Positions 17,189 through 27,073 are shown, counted from the stretch's first letter. The stretch: 64,000 bases of DNA from Alcaligenaceae bacterium (GCA_013416405.1 JACCET010000002.1:1-64000), one strand, 5' to 3'. The notes: generated by a model not told the origin, from the letters alone. Translations and numbers: made by a program.

Positions 17189-19171
17189 ATGAAATCGACG
17201 CTACATCCACCGGTATTTTTCACGTCGGCAATTTTCATCCTGATCATCGTGATTTTCACGATGATCGCGCCCGAGGCGGCCAGCGTGCTGTTCAGCGCCA
17301 CGCAGGCATGGATACTGACCAACGCCAGCTGGTTCTACATCCTCACTGTGGCGATCATTCTGCTTGCCGTGGTGTTCCTGGCAGTGAGCCGCTACGGCGA
17401 CATCAAGCTGGGGCCTGACCACAGCCAGCCCGACTTCCGCGATGTCACATGGTTCGCCATGCTGTTCTCGGCGGGCATGGGCATAGGCCTGATGTTCTTC
17501 GGTGTTGCCGAGCCGGTCATGCATTTTGTCAGCCCCCCGGTGGGCGACCCGGAAACCGTGGCGGCCGCGCGCAACGCCATGAACATCACCTTCTTCCATT
17601 GGGGCTTGCACGCCTGGTCCATCTACGCCATCGTCGGGCTGACACTGGCCTTTTTTTCCTACCGGCATGGGCTGCCGCTTACGCTGCGCTCGTCGCTTTA
17701 TCCCCTGATCGGCGAGCGTATCTACGGCCCTATCGGGCATGCGGTCGATATCTTTGCCATTATCGGCACGGTGTTCGGCATCGCCACTTCGCTGGGCCTG
17801 GGCGTGGCGCAGATCAACAGCGGCCTGAACCATATGTTCGGTGTTCCCATCGGCGTCACGACACAAATCGTCCTGATCATCGCCGCGACCTCGCTGGCGA
17901 CGATTTCCGTGGCCAGCGGGCTCGATCGCGGCATACGAATACTGTCCGAGACCAACCTGGCGCTGGCCGTCGTGCTGTTGCTATTTGTGCTGGTGCTTGG
18001 TCCCACCGTCTTCATACTGCAAACCTTTGTGCAGAACACGGGCGGGTACATATCCGATCTGGTCAACAAGACCTTCAATCTGTATGCCTATGAGCCCAAC
18101 GACTGGATAGGCGGTTGGACACTGTTCTACTGGGGATGGTGGATAGCGTGGTCGCCGTTCGTCGGGCTGTTCATTGCACGGATTTCCCGGGGCCGCAGCA
18201 TACGTGAGTTCGTGCGCGGCGTGCTGCTGGTTCCCACCGGCTTCACGCTGATGTGGATGACGGTGTTTGGTGATACGGCCATTCACATGATTGTGGTCGA
18301 CGGACTCACAGGGCTTGCGCAGGTCGTTGCCCAGGACAGTTCGCTGGCGCTGTTTGCCTTCCTTGAGCAACTGCCCCTGGCCAGCATCACCTCGACCGTC
18401 GCCATCGCCATGGTGGTCGTCTTCTTTGTGACGTCGGCCGACTCGGGGGCGCTGGTGGTCGATTTGCTGGCATCGGGCGGTGCCGAGAACTCACCCGTAT
18501 GGCAGCGCATCTTCTGGGCTTCGCTCATGGGCGTGGTGGCGATCGCCCTGTTGCTGGCCGACGGGCTGACGGCGTTGCAAACGGCCACCATCGCCAGCGC
18601 CTTGCCTTTTTCAGTTATATTGCTGTTGGCGGTATGGGGCTTGTTCAAGGCGCTCAAGCTCGATGCCACCAAGCGGCGCATACGCTACCAGACCGTTACC
18701 CGGGCGCAGCCTGTCAGCACGGGGCAGACCTGGCAAAGGCGTCTGCGCAACATCGTGCTCATGCCCAAGCGCGACGATGTCTTGCGTTTCATAGAAAAAA
18801 TCGCGCAGCCGGCCATGCATGCCGTGGCGCAAGAGCTGCAGCAGCAAGGCTACGATGTGCGGGTCAATGAAGACAGCGACACCAACGTAGTCAGCCTGGA
18901 AGTGCTGCACCATGGCGAGTACCTGGATTTTTCCTACGCCGTGTGGCCGCTGGAGCAGGTGCGCCCCGTGCTTACGCCCGATGACATCAACGACCAGGAA
19001 GAGCGCCGCTACTTCCGCGCCGAGGTTTTCCTGCGCGAGGGCGGCCAGGACTACGACATCATGGGGTGGAGCAGCGAGGCCGTGATTGGCGATATCCTGG
19101 ATCAATACGAGCGCCATCGCCAGTATTTGCACATGGTGCATGGCACCCCTGCGGCCGAAGTGCCGCAATGA
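17189..19171 (+). CDS. BCCT-family betaine/choline/carnitine transporter
   Basis: 660 residues with about twelve transmembrane helices. The BCCT signature region is clear: GGWTLFYWGWWIAWSPFVG followed by FIARISRGRSIREF (the conserved Trp-rich TM8). A glycine-rich GMGIGLMFFG in TM3 is also present. The C-terminal hydrophilic tail of about 130 residues suggests a BetT-like, osmotically regulated member that imports choline or betaine with Na+ or H+. GGAGG ten bases upstream supports the ATG at 17189, rather than the longer frame from 17132. A strong hairpin follows the stop. Confidence 0.9.
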   Translation: MKSTLHPPVFFTSAIFILIIVIFTMIAPEAASVLFSATQAWILTNASWFYILTVAIILLAVVFLAVSRYGDIKLGPDHSQPDFRDVTWFAMLFSAGMGIGLMFFGVAEPVMHFVSPPVGDPETVAAARNAMNITFFHWGLHAWSIYAIVGLTLAFFSYRHGLPLTLRSSLYPLIGERIYGPIGHAVDIFAIIGTVFGIATSLGLGVAQINSGLNHMFGVPIGVTTQIVLIIAATSLATISVASGLDRGIRILSETNLALAVVLLLFVLVLGPTVFILQTFVQNTGGYISDLVNKTFNLYAYEPNDWIGGWTLFYWGWWIAWSPFVGLFIARISRGRSIREFVRGVLLVPTGFTLMWMTVFGDTAIHMIVVDGLTGLAQVVAQDSSLALFAFLEQLPLASITSTVAIAMVVVFFVTSADSGALVVDLLASGGAENSPVWQRIFWASLMGVVAIALLLADGLTALQTATIASALPFSVILLLAVWGLFKALKLDATKRRIRYQTVTRAQPVSTGQTWQRRLRNIVLMPKRDDVLRFIEKIAQPAMHAVAQELQQQGYDVRVNEDSDTNVVSLEVLHHGEYLDFSYAVWPLEQVRPVLTPDDINDQEERRYFRAEVFLREGGQDYDIMGWSSEAVIGDILDQYERHRQYLHMVHGTPAAEVPQ

Positions 19172-19180
19172 CGGATCGGG

Positions 19181-19210
19181 CCGCCCGGCGCATGCCTGTG
19201 CGCCGGGCGG
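19181..19210 (+). terminator. Strong hairpin after the BCCT gene
   Basis: CCGCCCGGCGCA pairs perfectly with TGCGCCGGGCGG across a six-base loop, ten bases after the BCCT stop codon. The T tract is poor, so this may be a terminator lacking a U run or a 3' stabilising structure. Confidence 0.5.
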
Positions 19211-19256
19211 TATCTGGCATTAAAATAATGCAACTTGGCAGGCTACGGACTTATTC

Positions 19257-20594
19257 TTGAATCGTTTCTTCTATACCGCGCTGATCAGAATCCTGACGCC
19301 CGGCCTGCTGGGCTGGATGGGTCTGCGCGCGCGGCGAACCGACGGAAACTGGGGCGTCTGCTCGGGCTCGCGCTTTGGCCGCTATGGCAGCCCCAGCCCG
19401 CTGAAGAAGCCGGTCTGGGTCCATGCGGTCAGCCTGGGTGAAATGCGCGCGGCGCAGCCTTTGGTGCAGGCCTTGCTCGATCAGGACGAAACTGTATTGC
19501 TTACGCACATGACGGTCACCGGCCGCGCCGAAGGCGAGCGAACATTCCGGCAAGCCGTGGCCGGGGGCCGCCTGCTGCAGCAATGGCTGCCTTACGATTT
19601 CCCGGGCGCAACCAGCCGCTTCATGGAGCATTACCAGCCCTGCGCCGGCATACTCATCGAGCGTGAAGTCTGGCCCAATTTGCTGGCGGCCGCGCGCCGC
19701 CACCATGTGCCCACGATACTGGCCAGTGCGCGGTTTTCCGATAACGCCTTGCGGCAAAGCCTGCGCCTGGGACGTGTCATGCGCGAAGCCTATGCCAGCT
19801 TCAGCGCCGTCTATGCCCAAACCCTGCACGACGCGCAACGCCTGGAACAGGCCGGGGCGTCGGCCGTGCGGGTCTCGGGCAATTTCAAGTTCGACGTGAC
19901 CCCCGCCGTGGGCGGGGTCCGGCGCGGCAAGGCATTTGCCTCTGACCTGCCGCGCAAGGTCGTCGCCATTGCCAGTACCCGCGAAGGCGAAGATGAACTG
20001 TTCATACGCGCCATAGGACGACAAATAAAGCGTGCGCGCGCCCAGGGCCGCAATCTGTCGGAACACGTCCTGTTTTGCCTGATCCCGCGCCACCCCCAGC
20101 GCTTTGACGAAGCCGCCGAGCAACTGGGCAAGGCCGGTGTGCAATATGTGCGCCGTTCGCAACTGATCGCGGCCGGTGATTGCGGCTCGACCGCGCTGGA
20201 ACTTTGCGGCCGGGCCACTGTGCTGCTGGGCGACACGCTGGGTGAAATGCCCTGGTATTACTCCCTCAGCCAAGTCGCCATCGTGGCGGGCAGCTTCCAG
20301 CCCCTGGGCGGGCAGAATCTTATCGAGGCCTGCGCCATCGGTGTGCCGGTGCTGGTGGGACCGCATACCCGCAATTTTGAACAGGCTGTAGTAGACGCCA
20401 TGGACGAAGGCGCCGCGCTGCGTGTGGCCGACCCCGATGCGGCCCTGCAGATGGCGCTGCAACTGCTCGACGAACCCCAGCGTCTGGCCCGCATGGGCGA
20501 GGCCGGCGAGCACTGGGTGAAGAAGCACACCGGTGCGGTTGCACGGGTGGTGGCGGGGCTGAACGAGCTCAAGGCCAGGGCGATTCAAGGCTGA
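19257..20594 (+). CDS. waaA: 3-deoxy-D-manno-octulosonic acid (Kdo) transferase
   Basis: 445 residues, GT30 family. An N-terminal membrane anchor (residues 1-22) precedes the Kdo-transferase domain, with the WVHAVSLGEMRAAQPL motif containing the catalytic Glu. The C-terminal GT-B domain carries the CMP-Kdo site (ATVLLGDTLGEMPWYYSLSQ and GGQNLIEAC). It attaches Kdo to lipid A, an essential step in outer-membrane biogenesis. The start codon is TTG at 19257: ACGGA lies upstream and the family N-terminus begins here. It is preceded by the BCCT gene hairpin and followed by putP after a leader of about 100 bases. Confidence 0.92.
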   Translation: MNRFFYTALIRILTPGLLGWMGLRARRTDGNWGVCSGSRFGRYGSPSPLKKPVWVHAVSLGEMRAAQPLVQALLDQDETVLLTHMTVTGRAEGERTFRQAVAGGRLLQQWLPYDFPGATSRFMEHYQPCAGILIEREVWPNLLAAARRHHVPTILASARFSDNALRQSLRLGRVMREAYASFSAVYAQTLHDAQRLEQAGASAVRVSGNFKFDVTPAVGGVRRGKAFASDLPRKVVAIASTREGEDELFIRAIGRQIKRARAQGRNLSEHVLFCLIPRHPQRFDEAAEQLGKAGVQYVRRSQLIAAGDCGSTALELCGRATVLLGDTLGEMPWYYSLSQVAIVAGSFQPLGGQNLIEACAIGVPVLVGPHTRNFEQAVVDAMDEGAALRVADPDAALQMALQLLDEPQRLARMGEAGEHWVKKHTGAVARVVAGLNELKARAIQG

Positions 20595-20699
20595 TAAAAA
20601 TTGGCTTGGGCGCCAGCTTGTGTTAGGGTGCGATGATGACAACCCGTGTCGGGTGGTGAGGTATTGCTACAGCGCGACACACGACCCAAGGAGACGATC

Positions 20700-22199
20700 A
20701 TGGCGGTTGGTGTCTGGATCAGTTTGAGTCTGTACTTTGTGTTGATGCTGGCGATAGGGTTTTACGCCATGCGTCAGGCAACCTCATCATCGCAGCAATA
20801 TCTGCTTGCCGACCGTAATCTGCATCCCGCCGTGGCGGCGCTTTCGGCCGGCGCCTCCGACATGAGCGGCTGGCTGCTTCTGGGCCTGCCCGGGGCAATT
20901 TTCATTGCCGGCCTGCAAGAAGCCTGGATAGGTGTGGGCCTGTGGGTGGGCGCGCTGATCAACTGGATAATCGTTGCGCCCCGGCTGCGCGAACAAACCG
21001 AACGCTACGACAACGCCCTGACGATACCGGCGTTCCTGGCCAATCGCTTCCCCACCAAAGCCCTGGCGCTGCGCATCGTGTCGGCGGTCATCATCGTGGT
21101 GTTCTTTGCGGTCTACACGGCCTCGGGTCTGGTGGCCGGCGGCAAGCTGTTCCAGATGGCCTTCAGCGGCCTGTTCACGTTTGGCGGCCTGACCGACTAT
21201 CAGACCGGTGTCTGGCTGACCCTGATTGTTGTGCTGATCTATACCTCGGTGGGCGGCTTCCTGGCCGTCAGCCTGACCGACTTCGTTCAGGGCTGCATCA
21301 TGATGCTGGCGCTGGTCGTCATGCCGCTTGTGGTGCTGTACGGCCAGGGTGGCGGAGGCCTGGACCAGGCCGCGCAAACCTTGTCCACGGTAACCGAACC
21401 GGCCAATTATCTTTCCTGGACGCAGGGAATTACTTTTGTGGCCTGGCTGTCTGCCGTGGCCTGGGGGCTGGGTTATTTTGGCCAGCCGCATATCATTGTG
21501 CGCTTCATGGCGGTCCGCTCTGTAAAAGACGTCCCGGCCGCGCGCAACGTTTGCATGATCTGGATGTTCATTTCCCTGTTCGGCGCCATCGCCATGGCGA
21601 TTTTCGGGCGGGCTTATGCGATCCGCAACGGGCTGACCATAGAAGATCCCGAAACCCTTTTCATTGTGCTGGCCAATCTTTTGTTCCACCCCTTCATTAC
21701 GGGCTTTCTGTATGCGGCCTTGCTGGCGGCGGTCATGAGCACGATCTCCAGCCAGTTGCTGGTGTCGTCCTCATCGCTGGTTGAAGATTGCTATCGCCTG
21801 TTCCTGAACAAGGATGCCACTGAAAGGCAAAGCGTGAATGTGGGCCGCATCAGTGTGGTGGCCGTGGGCGTCGTGGCGGCTGTCATCGCCCGCAATCCCG
21901 ACTCACAGGTGCTGACTCTGGTCAGCCATGCCTGGGCGGGCTTTGGCGCGGCGTTCGGACCCTTGGTGATTCTGGCCCTGACCTGGCGCCGCATGTCGGG
22001 CGCGGGCGCGGTTGCCGGCCTGGTGGCTGGCGCCGCCACCGTCATGATCTGGATAGCCATGGGCTGGAATGCCAGCTTCCTGGGCGGCGAAGGCGTCTAC
22101 GAAATCATCCCCGGCTTTATCGTGTCGTGGGTGGTCATTTATGTGGTCAGCCTGATGACGCAAAACCAGACGGAATTCCGGGCAGTGGCCGGGAGCTGA
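20700..22199 (+). CDS. putP: Sodium/proline symporter
   Basis: 499 residues with about 13 transmembrane helices of the sodium:solute symporter family. Recognisable PutP segments include LLADRNLHPAVAALSAGASD followed by MSGWLLLGLPG near residue 50, GYFGQPHIIVRFMA, and MSTISSQLLVSSSSLVEDCY, which carries the sodium-site serines of TM8. AAGGAG six bases upstream sets the start at 20700. It would import proline with Na+ for nutrition or osmoprotection, fitting the neighbouring BCCT gene. It converges on galU with a hairpin between. Confidence 0.93.
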   Translation: MAVGVWISLSLYFVLMLAIGFYAMRQATSSSQQYLLADRNLHPAVAALSAGASDMSGWLLLGLPGAIFIAGLQEAWIGVGLWVGALINWIIVAPRLREQTERYDNALTIPAFLANRFPTKALALRIVSAVIIVVFFAVYTASGLVAGGKLFQMAFSGLFTFGGLTDYQTGVWLTLIVVLIYTSVGGFLAVSLTDFVQGCIMMLALVVMPLVVLYGQGGGGLDQAAQTLSTVTEPANYLSWTQGITFVAWLSAVAWGLGYFGQPHIIVRFMAVRSVKDVPAARNVCMIWMFISLFGAIAMAIFGRAYAIRNGLTIEDPETLFIVLANLLFHPFITGFLYAALLAAVMSTISSQLLVSSSSLVEDCYRLFLNKDATERQSVNVGRISVVAVGVVAAVIARNPDSQVLTLVSHAWAGFGAAFGPLVILALTWRRMSGAGAVAGLVAGAATVMIWIAMGWNASFLGGEGVYEIIPGFIVSWVVIYVVSLMTQNQTEFRAVAGS

Positions 22200-22207
22200 A
22201 GGCCTGG

Positions 22208-22226
22208 GGCGCTGTAGGCCAGCGCC
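22208..22226. terminator. Hairpin between convergent putP and galU
   Basis: GGCGCTG and CAGCGCC form a seven-base-pair stem with a five-base loop between two converging genes. It could serve both directions, though no T run is present. Confidence 0.4.
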
Positions 22227-22230
22227 TGCT

Positions 22231-23064
22231 TCACCCTAAGCCGTGATACTTGCGCCCCAGCTCCATGGTGGCTTGAAAGAATCCGGCTTTGCTGCCGCAG
22301 TCATAGCGCATGCCTTCGTATTGCAAACCAAATACGCTGCGCTGCTCGAGCAGGCTGGCGATGCCGTCGGTCAGTTGAATTTCACCGCCCACGCCTGCCT
22401 GGGTGCGGCGTAAATGCTGGAAGATTTCAGGTTCCAGCACATAGCGGCCTACTACACCCAGGGTGCTGGGGGCCTGGTCGGGCGCGGGTTTCTCGACTAT
22501 GCCCGATACCCGTGTTGTGCCTGCGCCGGCCGGCGTGCCCGAGATAATTCCGTAGCGGCTGGTGTCTTGCGGCTGCACATTCTGTATGGCCAGTATGCTG
22601 CCTTCGTGCTTGTGCGCGGCGTCTATCAATTGCTGCGTGACCGATACGGGGGCGTCGATCAAGTCGTCGGCCAGCAATACAACAAAGGGTTCGTCTCCGA
22701 CTATGGGTGCCGCGCACAGCACGGCATGGCCCAGGCCCAGCGGCGCCGGCTGGCGCGTGTAAATGCAGTTCACGTGCGGGGGCAGCACATTGCGCACGAT
22801 CTCTAGCATGTCGTGCTTGTGCTTGGCCTGCAGTTCGGCTTCCAGCTCGGGCACGCTGTCGAAGTGATCTTCGATGGCGCGCTTGTTGCGCCCCGTAACA
22901 AAAATCAAGTCGGTAATGCCCGCGGCGATGGCTTCTTCAACAGCATACTGAATCAGCGGCTTGTCGACGATGGGCAGCATTTCCTTGGGCATGGCCTTGG
23001 TGGCCGGCAGAAAGCGGGTGCCCAGGCCGGCAACGGGGAAAACGGCTTTGCGAATTGGCTTCAT
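22231..23064 (-). CDS. galU: UTP-glucose-1-phosphate uridylyltransferase
   Basis: 277 residues. The nucleotidyl-transferase signature is intact at the N-terminus ([19 protein letters not shown]), with the uridine-binding [12 protein letters not shown] and [11 protein letters not shown] segments following. It makes UDP-glucose for LPS, exopolysaccharide and envelope sugars, relevant to the sugar-transferase gene upstream and the glycosylation cassette at the right edge. The start is the ATG at 23064, after which the next upstream gene is on the other strand. Length fits the family. Confidence 0.93.
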   Translation of the reverse strand: MKPIRKAVFPVAGLGTRFLPATKAMPKEMLPIVDKPLIQYAVEEAIAAGITDLIFVTGRNKRAIEDHFDSVPELEAELQAKHKHDMLEIVRNVLPPHVNCIYTRQPAPLGLGHAVLCAAPIVGDEPFVVLLADDLIDAPVSVTQQLIDAAHKHEGSILAIQNVQPQDTSRYGIISGTPAGAGTTRVSGIVEKPAPDQAPSTLGVVGRYVLEPEIFQHLRRTQAGVGGEIQLTDGIASLLEQRSVFGLQYEGMRYDCGSKAGFFQATMELGRKYHGLG

Positions 23065-23171
23065 GGCGACTTCGGGAAGTAGGGAACGTTTTTAATCATA
23101 CGCGATCAGGATGCAAGCAACTGCTTTACACTACGGCTAATTATTACCATTTGGCTTTGCCGCTTTATTCT

Positions 23172-23336
23172 ATGCGTGTTTTGTTTCTTGTTGTCGTGCT
23201 GGCCAATCTGGGCGCGCTGGCGTTGGGCCAGGGCATGTTCGGCACGCCGCCCAACGAGCAGGGCCGCGAGGCCCGGATACTGTCGGAACGCAACCAGCAG
23301 GCGGTGCAGTTGGGCGAGCCCCATGCCGAATATTGA
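23172..23336 (+). CDS. Short membrane-anchored protein, possible truncated SPOR-type protein
   Basis: 54 residues: an N-terminal signal-anchor helix (VLFLVVVLANLGALALG) followed by a hydrophilic tail. Positive residues flank the start, so the tail would be periplasmic. Proteins with this N-terminus and a C-terminal SPOR domain are, as I recall, found near coaX-birA in relatives. Here the SPOR part is missing and the frame simply ends. It may be a genuine short protein or a truncated remnant. It is transcribed opposite to galU and coaX, which flank it. Confidence 0.45.
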   Translation: MRVLFLVVVLANLGALALGQGMFGTPPNEQGREARILSERNQQAVQLGEPHAEY

Positions 23337-23375
23337 TGCACTGCTGGCGTTATTGATTGGCTTGGGCTTTGGGCC

Positions 23376-24200
23376 TTAGCTGATGCCTTGCGCCAGACGG
23401 GCCAGGCCGTCCAGCACGGGTGTGGGCAGCCATTGTATGGCTAGCTGCGGCAGGTTCAGATCGGCCTGCGCGCGCGCCAAGGCCCTTTGTGTTTCGTTTT
23501 CAACCACAGGCCAGCCTCCGCCCGAACTGTATATGGCAGGCGCGCGGCCATAGCGTTCCAACCCTTCCCGCCACTGACGTAGCACGGCCCCGGCCTGCGC
23601 GGCCGCGATGCCGCTACTGATGGCTTGCTGCGTGTCGGTGGGATAGGCGCAAACTGGCCCGTCGGCCTGCGGCAATCTTGCCGTGCCTGTTGCCAGCGAG
23701 CTGGCCATCAGGGCGGGTCCGGGAAATATCAGGCCGCCTTCAAATATAAAGTGCGTGCCGTCGGTCATGCCCGATACCGGGTTCAACGTGTCTATGGTGG
23801 TGGCGGTGCCGAAGCTGGCCAGTATCAGTGGGCCGCCTACAGGCAAGGCCTGCGCGTGCCCGGCCAGGCCCAGCATGGCCACCCATCTATCCGCACCCAA
23901 CTGCCCGGGCGTTTGGTAAGCGTTGCGCACACCGGCTGCCCATGAGCTGCCTTGCACCCAGTGGGCGCTCAGTCCATAGCGCTGGTTCAGTATGGCGTCC
24001 AGTTCGATGGCGGCTTCGGGGTGAGCCACAGACACGCCCAGCACGGCGCTGGGGCGCTCGTCCAACTGGGCCAGCCAGGCGGGAAACTGCCCTATGGCAT
24101 TGTGTTCCAGCGTTAGCGGCTGCGTTTCGCGCCGGCCGCAGCCAGGCTTGAGCCAGCCTATCTTGATGCGGGTGTTGCCTATGTCTATCAATAGCTTCAT
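23376..24200 (-). CDS. coaX: Type III pantothenate kinase
   Basis: 274 residues. The phosphate-binding LLIDIGNTRIKIGW starts the protein, the pantothenate motif LGADRWVAMLG lies mid-protein, and FGTATTIDTLN and EGGLIFPG complete the ASKHA fold. It catalyses the first step of coenzyme A synthesis and is feedback-insensitive in this type. Its ATG overlaps the birA stop by four bases (ATGA), so the pair is a coupled operon, as in many betaproteobacteria. Confidence 0.93.
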   Translation of the reverse strand: MKLLIDIGNTRIKIGWLKPGCGRRETQPLTLEHNAIGQFPAWLAQLDERPSAVLGVSVAHPEAAIELDAILNQRYGLSAHWVQGSSWAAGVRNAYQTPGQLGADRWVAMLGLAGHAQALPVGGPLILASFGTATTIDTLNPVSGMTDGTHFIFEGGLIFPGPALMASSLATGTARLPQADGPVCAYPTDTQQAISSGIAAAQAGAVLRQWREGLERYGRAPAIYSSGGGWPVVENETQRALARAQADLNLPQLAIQWLPTPVLDGLARLAQGIS

Positions 24201-25075
24201 GCGCTGGGGGCCTTTTGCGGACGCACGGATACTTCGCCTATGGTAACGGCATGTTCGCCCTGGGGGTTGCGCAGCAATAATTGCCCTAGATCGTTAACGC
24301 CGCAGGCTATGCCTGCCTGTAGTATGCGCCCGTCATCCAGTACATTGATGTGTTGTCCCAGCAAGGCATCGACCCGGGCGTAACGCTCGGGCAGGCGGTC
24401 CAGGCCATGAGCCGTGACTCGGTTCAGGGTGTCGTACCAGGCCTGCGCCACGCGGCAGACCAGATTTGCCGCCGTTGCGCTGGCGGCGCCGCTGTCCTGG
24501 CTGCCAACCTCGGACCAGTCGGCCACTTTTCTATCCAGCGACGTGCTGAGCGCGCGCGCGTCGTCAAGGTTAATGCCTATGCCCAGGATGGCTACATAAT
24601 GATCCGGCGACAGGCGCGACGTGCCGGCGCGGGTGGCCTCGACCAGTATGCCGGCCAGTTTGGCCGATTGCCATTGCAAGTCGTTGGGCCATTTCATGGT
24701 CAGGTGGCTGCGCGTGCCAGGGGCCAGGAATTCGCGCAGCGCTTCACAGGCGGCCAGTCCGGCCAGCGGTGACAGCGTGGGCAATTGCTGGGGCGGCAGG
24801 AACACGTCGAAGGCACACGAAAACATCAGGTTTGCGCCGGGCCGGTTCTGCCAGCTGCGCCCGGCCCGGCCACGGCCGGCATGTTGCAAGTGGGCGCCCA
24901 ACAGCCAGGGGCGGGCCTGCGGGCCGCTTTCGGCACGGGCCATGGCCAGCAGGTCGGCATTGGTCGAGTTGGTGCTTTCCACCCACCGCACTTGCTTGAA
25001 GTGCGGCAGGGCGGCAGTCAGTTGCGTCAGCATCTGATCGGGTTCGGGCAAATGCAAGGGTGTGCTGGTCGTCAT
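24197..25075 (-). CDS. birA: Biotin--[acetyl-CoA-carboxylase] ligase
   Basis: 292 residues. The biotin-binding motif GRGRAGRSW and the catalytic lysine region MKWPNDLQW are present, and the C-terminal SH3-like domain follows (LGQHINVLDDGRILQAGIA). The N-terminal DNA-binding domain of E. coli BirA is absent, so this is the monofunctional ligase that biotinylates acetyl-CoA carboxylase and does not repress transcription. I start at the ATG at 25075; the longer frame is less protein-like. It is coupled to coaX downstream. Confidence 0.92.
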   Translation of the reverse strand: MTTSTPLHLPEPDQMLTQLTAALPHFKQVRWVESTNSTNADLLAMARAESGPQARPWLLGAHLQHAGRGRAGRSWQNRPGANLMFSCAFDVFLPPQQLPTLSPLAGLAACEALREFLAPGTRSHLTMKWPNDLQWQSAKLAGILVEATRAGTSRLSPDHYVAILGIGINLDDARALSTSLDRKVADWSEVGSQDSGAASATAANLVCRVAQAWYDTLNRVTAHGLDRLPERYARVDALLGQHINVLDDGRILQAGIACGVNDLGQLLLRNPQGEHAVTIGEVSVRPQKAPSA

Positions 25076-25157
25076 GGCGTTGCGGGCCCTGGGAAAGGCG
25101 ATGTTTGGTCGTAGCGTAAAATGGGCGTGCTTGTGTTTATAACTCAAACTGGTGATT

Positions 25158-25802
25158 ATGCTTGCCCGTACCGAGAAAATGACTTTTCAAGGGCAGGTCG
25201 GGGTCGTGGATTGCGCCCTGGATCTGCCCATGAGCCCACCGCGCGGCTGGGCGCTGGTGTTGCATCCGCATCCGCTGCACGGTGGGGCGCGCGACAACAA
25301 AATCGTCACGACCATAGCCCGCGCCTGTGTGGAACGCGGCCTGATTGCCGTGCGCCCCAATTTCAGAGGCGTGGGCGCTTCCGACGGCCAGTTCGATGCG
25401 GCCCAGGGTGAAACGGCCGACATGCAGCAGTTGGTCGAGCAGTTTACGCAAGCCTATCCGGAAGCGGCGGGCGGCAAATGGGTGTTGGCCGGTTTTTCCT
25501 TTGGCACATCGGTGGCTGCGCAGCTGTATTCAGCCCTGGCCGAACAGTCCGGCACGGTACCCGATGCGTTATTATTATTTGGCCCCGCAGTGGAACGGTT
25601 CAGGTTTCGAGCGGTCTCTGTTCCTGACGATACCTTGCTGGTTCATGGCGAAGACGACGAAGTCGTTCCTTTGTCTGAAGCCATGAGCTTTGCGCGCTCG
25701 CACGACCTGCCTGTAACGGTTGTGCCGGGCGCCAGTCACTTCTTTCATGGCAAGCTGCTGATGCTGAAACGTTTGTTGCAGCTACGGCTGGATTTGCTAT
25801 GA
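25158..25802 (+). CDS. Alpha/beta-hydrolase (dienelactone-hydrolase-like)
   Basis: About 214 residues. The family-specific HPHPLHGGARDNK motif is followed by the nucleophile elbow GFSFGTS, the acid in HGEDDEVVP and the histidine in GASHFFHG, giving a complete Ser-Asp-His triad. It is the small cytosolic type often found next to dacA in beta- and gammaproteobacteria; substrates are unknown. The ribosome site is weak and GTG at 25152 is an alternative start. It reads into dacA after a gap of about 30 bases. Confidence 0.82.
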   Translation: MLARTEKMTFQGQVGVVDCALDLPMSPPRGWALVLHPHPLHGGARDNKIVTTIARACVERGLIAVRPNFRGVGASDGQFDAAQGETADMQQLVEQFTQAYPEAAGGKWVLAGFSFGTSVAAQLYSALAEQSGTVPDALLLFGPAVERFRFRAVSVPDDTLLVHGEDDEVVPLSEAMSFARSHDLPVTVVPGASHFFHGKLLMLKRLLQLRLDLL

Positions 25803-25833
25803 CGCCCGGTTCAAATTCATTTACGATACGCCA

Positions 25834-27063
25834 ATGACTTTTCAACAAGATTCCCGTTCCCTTTGCGCAGCCCTGGCCGCCGGCTTTACGCTTGCGCTGG
25901 CTTGCACCTTTTCCTTTGCGCAAGACGCCGCCACGCCCGCTGCAGCGCCGGCAACGGCTGCGGTCGCCACAGCCGTGAACACGGTGGGCGAACTGGCCAC
26001 CGTGCCTGCTCCGGCGCTTACCGCCCGTGCCTGGATGACGCTGGATGTAAACAGCGGCCAGGTTATTGCCGCCCAGAACCTCGACGAATCGGTCGAGCCG
26101 GCTTCGCTGACCAAACTGATGGCGGCCTATGTGGTGTTCGACGCCATAGAAAACAATCGCCTGGCGCTGGATCAAAAAGTGCCGGTGTCTGAAAAGGCCT
26201 GGAAGACCGAAGGTTCGCGCATGTTCATCAAGGTGAACAGCCAGGTGTCGGTCGATGAGCTGCTGCAGGGCGTGATCGTGCAGTCGGGCAACGACGCCAC
26301 CGTGGCGCTGGCCGAAGCCGTTGCCGGCAGCGAAGACGCTTTCGTTACCCTGATGAACGAAGAAGCCGCCCGCCAGGGGCTGCACGATACCCATTTTGAA
26401 AATTCTTCGGGCCTGCCCGGGCCCACGCACCTGACCACGGTGCGCGATTTAGGTACGCTGGCGCAGAACCTGGTTACGCGCTTTCCGCAGTACCTGCACT
26501 ATTACAGCCAGAAAGAATTCACCTACAACAAAATCAAACAGAACAACCGCAACCGCCTGCTTTGGGCCGACCCCACCGTTGATGGCCTGAAAACCGGCCA
26601 CACGCAGTCGGCGGGCTATTGCCTGGTTACCACGGCGCTGCGCGACGGCCGCCGGGTGGTGTCTGTGATTGTGGGCGCGGCCAGCGATGCAGCCCGCACT
26701 GAAAACAGCCTGAAGCTACTGAACTGGAGCTTCCAGAACTTCGACACCATCAAGCTGTACGACAACGAGAAACCGGCCGTGACCGCCAGGGTCTGGGAAG
26801 GCGAAGTCGAGAACGTTGGGCTGGGTTCCAGCACACCCACCTGGGTAACCGTCCCGCGCGACAAGGGCGACCAGATCAAGCCTGTGGCCCAGTACACGCA
26901 ACCACTGATTGCGCCCCTGAAGGCGGGCACCAAGGTGGGCAAGGTCACGCTCTCGCTCGATGGCCGCGTGTTGCGCGAAGATCCGCTGTACGTGCTGGCC
27001 GATGTGCCCGAAGCAGGTTTCTTCAGCCGAATTTACGACAAAGTTCTTTTGCTATTTCAGTAA
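25834..27063 (+). CDS. dacA: D-alanyl-D-alanine carboxypeptidase (PBP5/6-type)
   Basis: 409 residues with a signal peptide (FTLALACTFSFAQDA). The serine beta-lactamase-like fold carries all three motifs: SLTK (nucleophile), QSGN as the SxN motif, and KTGHT. A PBP5 C-terminal domain follows, ending in an amphipathic membrane anchor (FFSRIYDKVLLLF). It trims the terminal D-Ala from peptidoglycan stem peptides at the periplasmic face. It heads a probable operon dacA-dat-ybeD-lipB-crotonase, with only ten bases to the next start. Confidence 0.93.
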   Translation: MTFQQDSRSLCAALAAGFTLALACTFSFAQDAATPAAAPATAAVATAVNTVGELATVPAPALTARAWMTLDVNSGQVIAAQNLDESVEPASLTKLMAAYVVFDAIENNRLALDQKVPVSEKAWKTEGSRMFIKVNSQVSVDELLQGVIVQSGNDATVALAEAVAGSEDAFVTLMNEEAARQGLHDTHFENSSGLPGPTHLTTVRDLGTLAQNLVTRFPQYLHYYSQKEFTYNKIKQNNRNRLLWADPTVDGLKTGHTQSAGYCLVTTALRDGRRVVSVIVGAASDAARTENSLKLLNWSFQNFDTIKLYDNEKPAVTARVWEGEVENVGLGSSTPTWVTVPRDKGDQIKPVAQYTQPLIAPLKAGTKVGKVTLSLDGRVLREDPLYVLADVPEAGFFSRIYDKVLLLFQ

Positions 27064-27073
27064 GGCATAAAAA

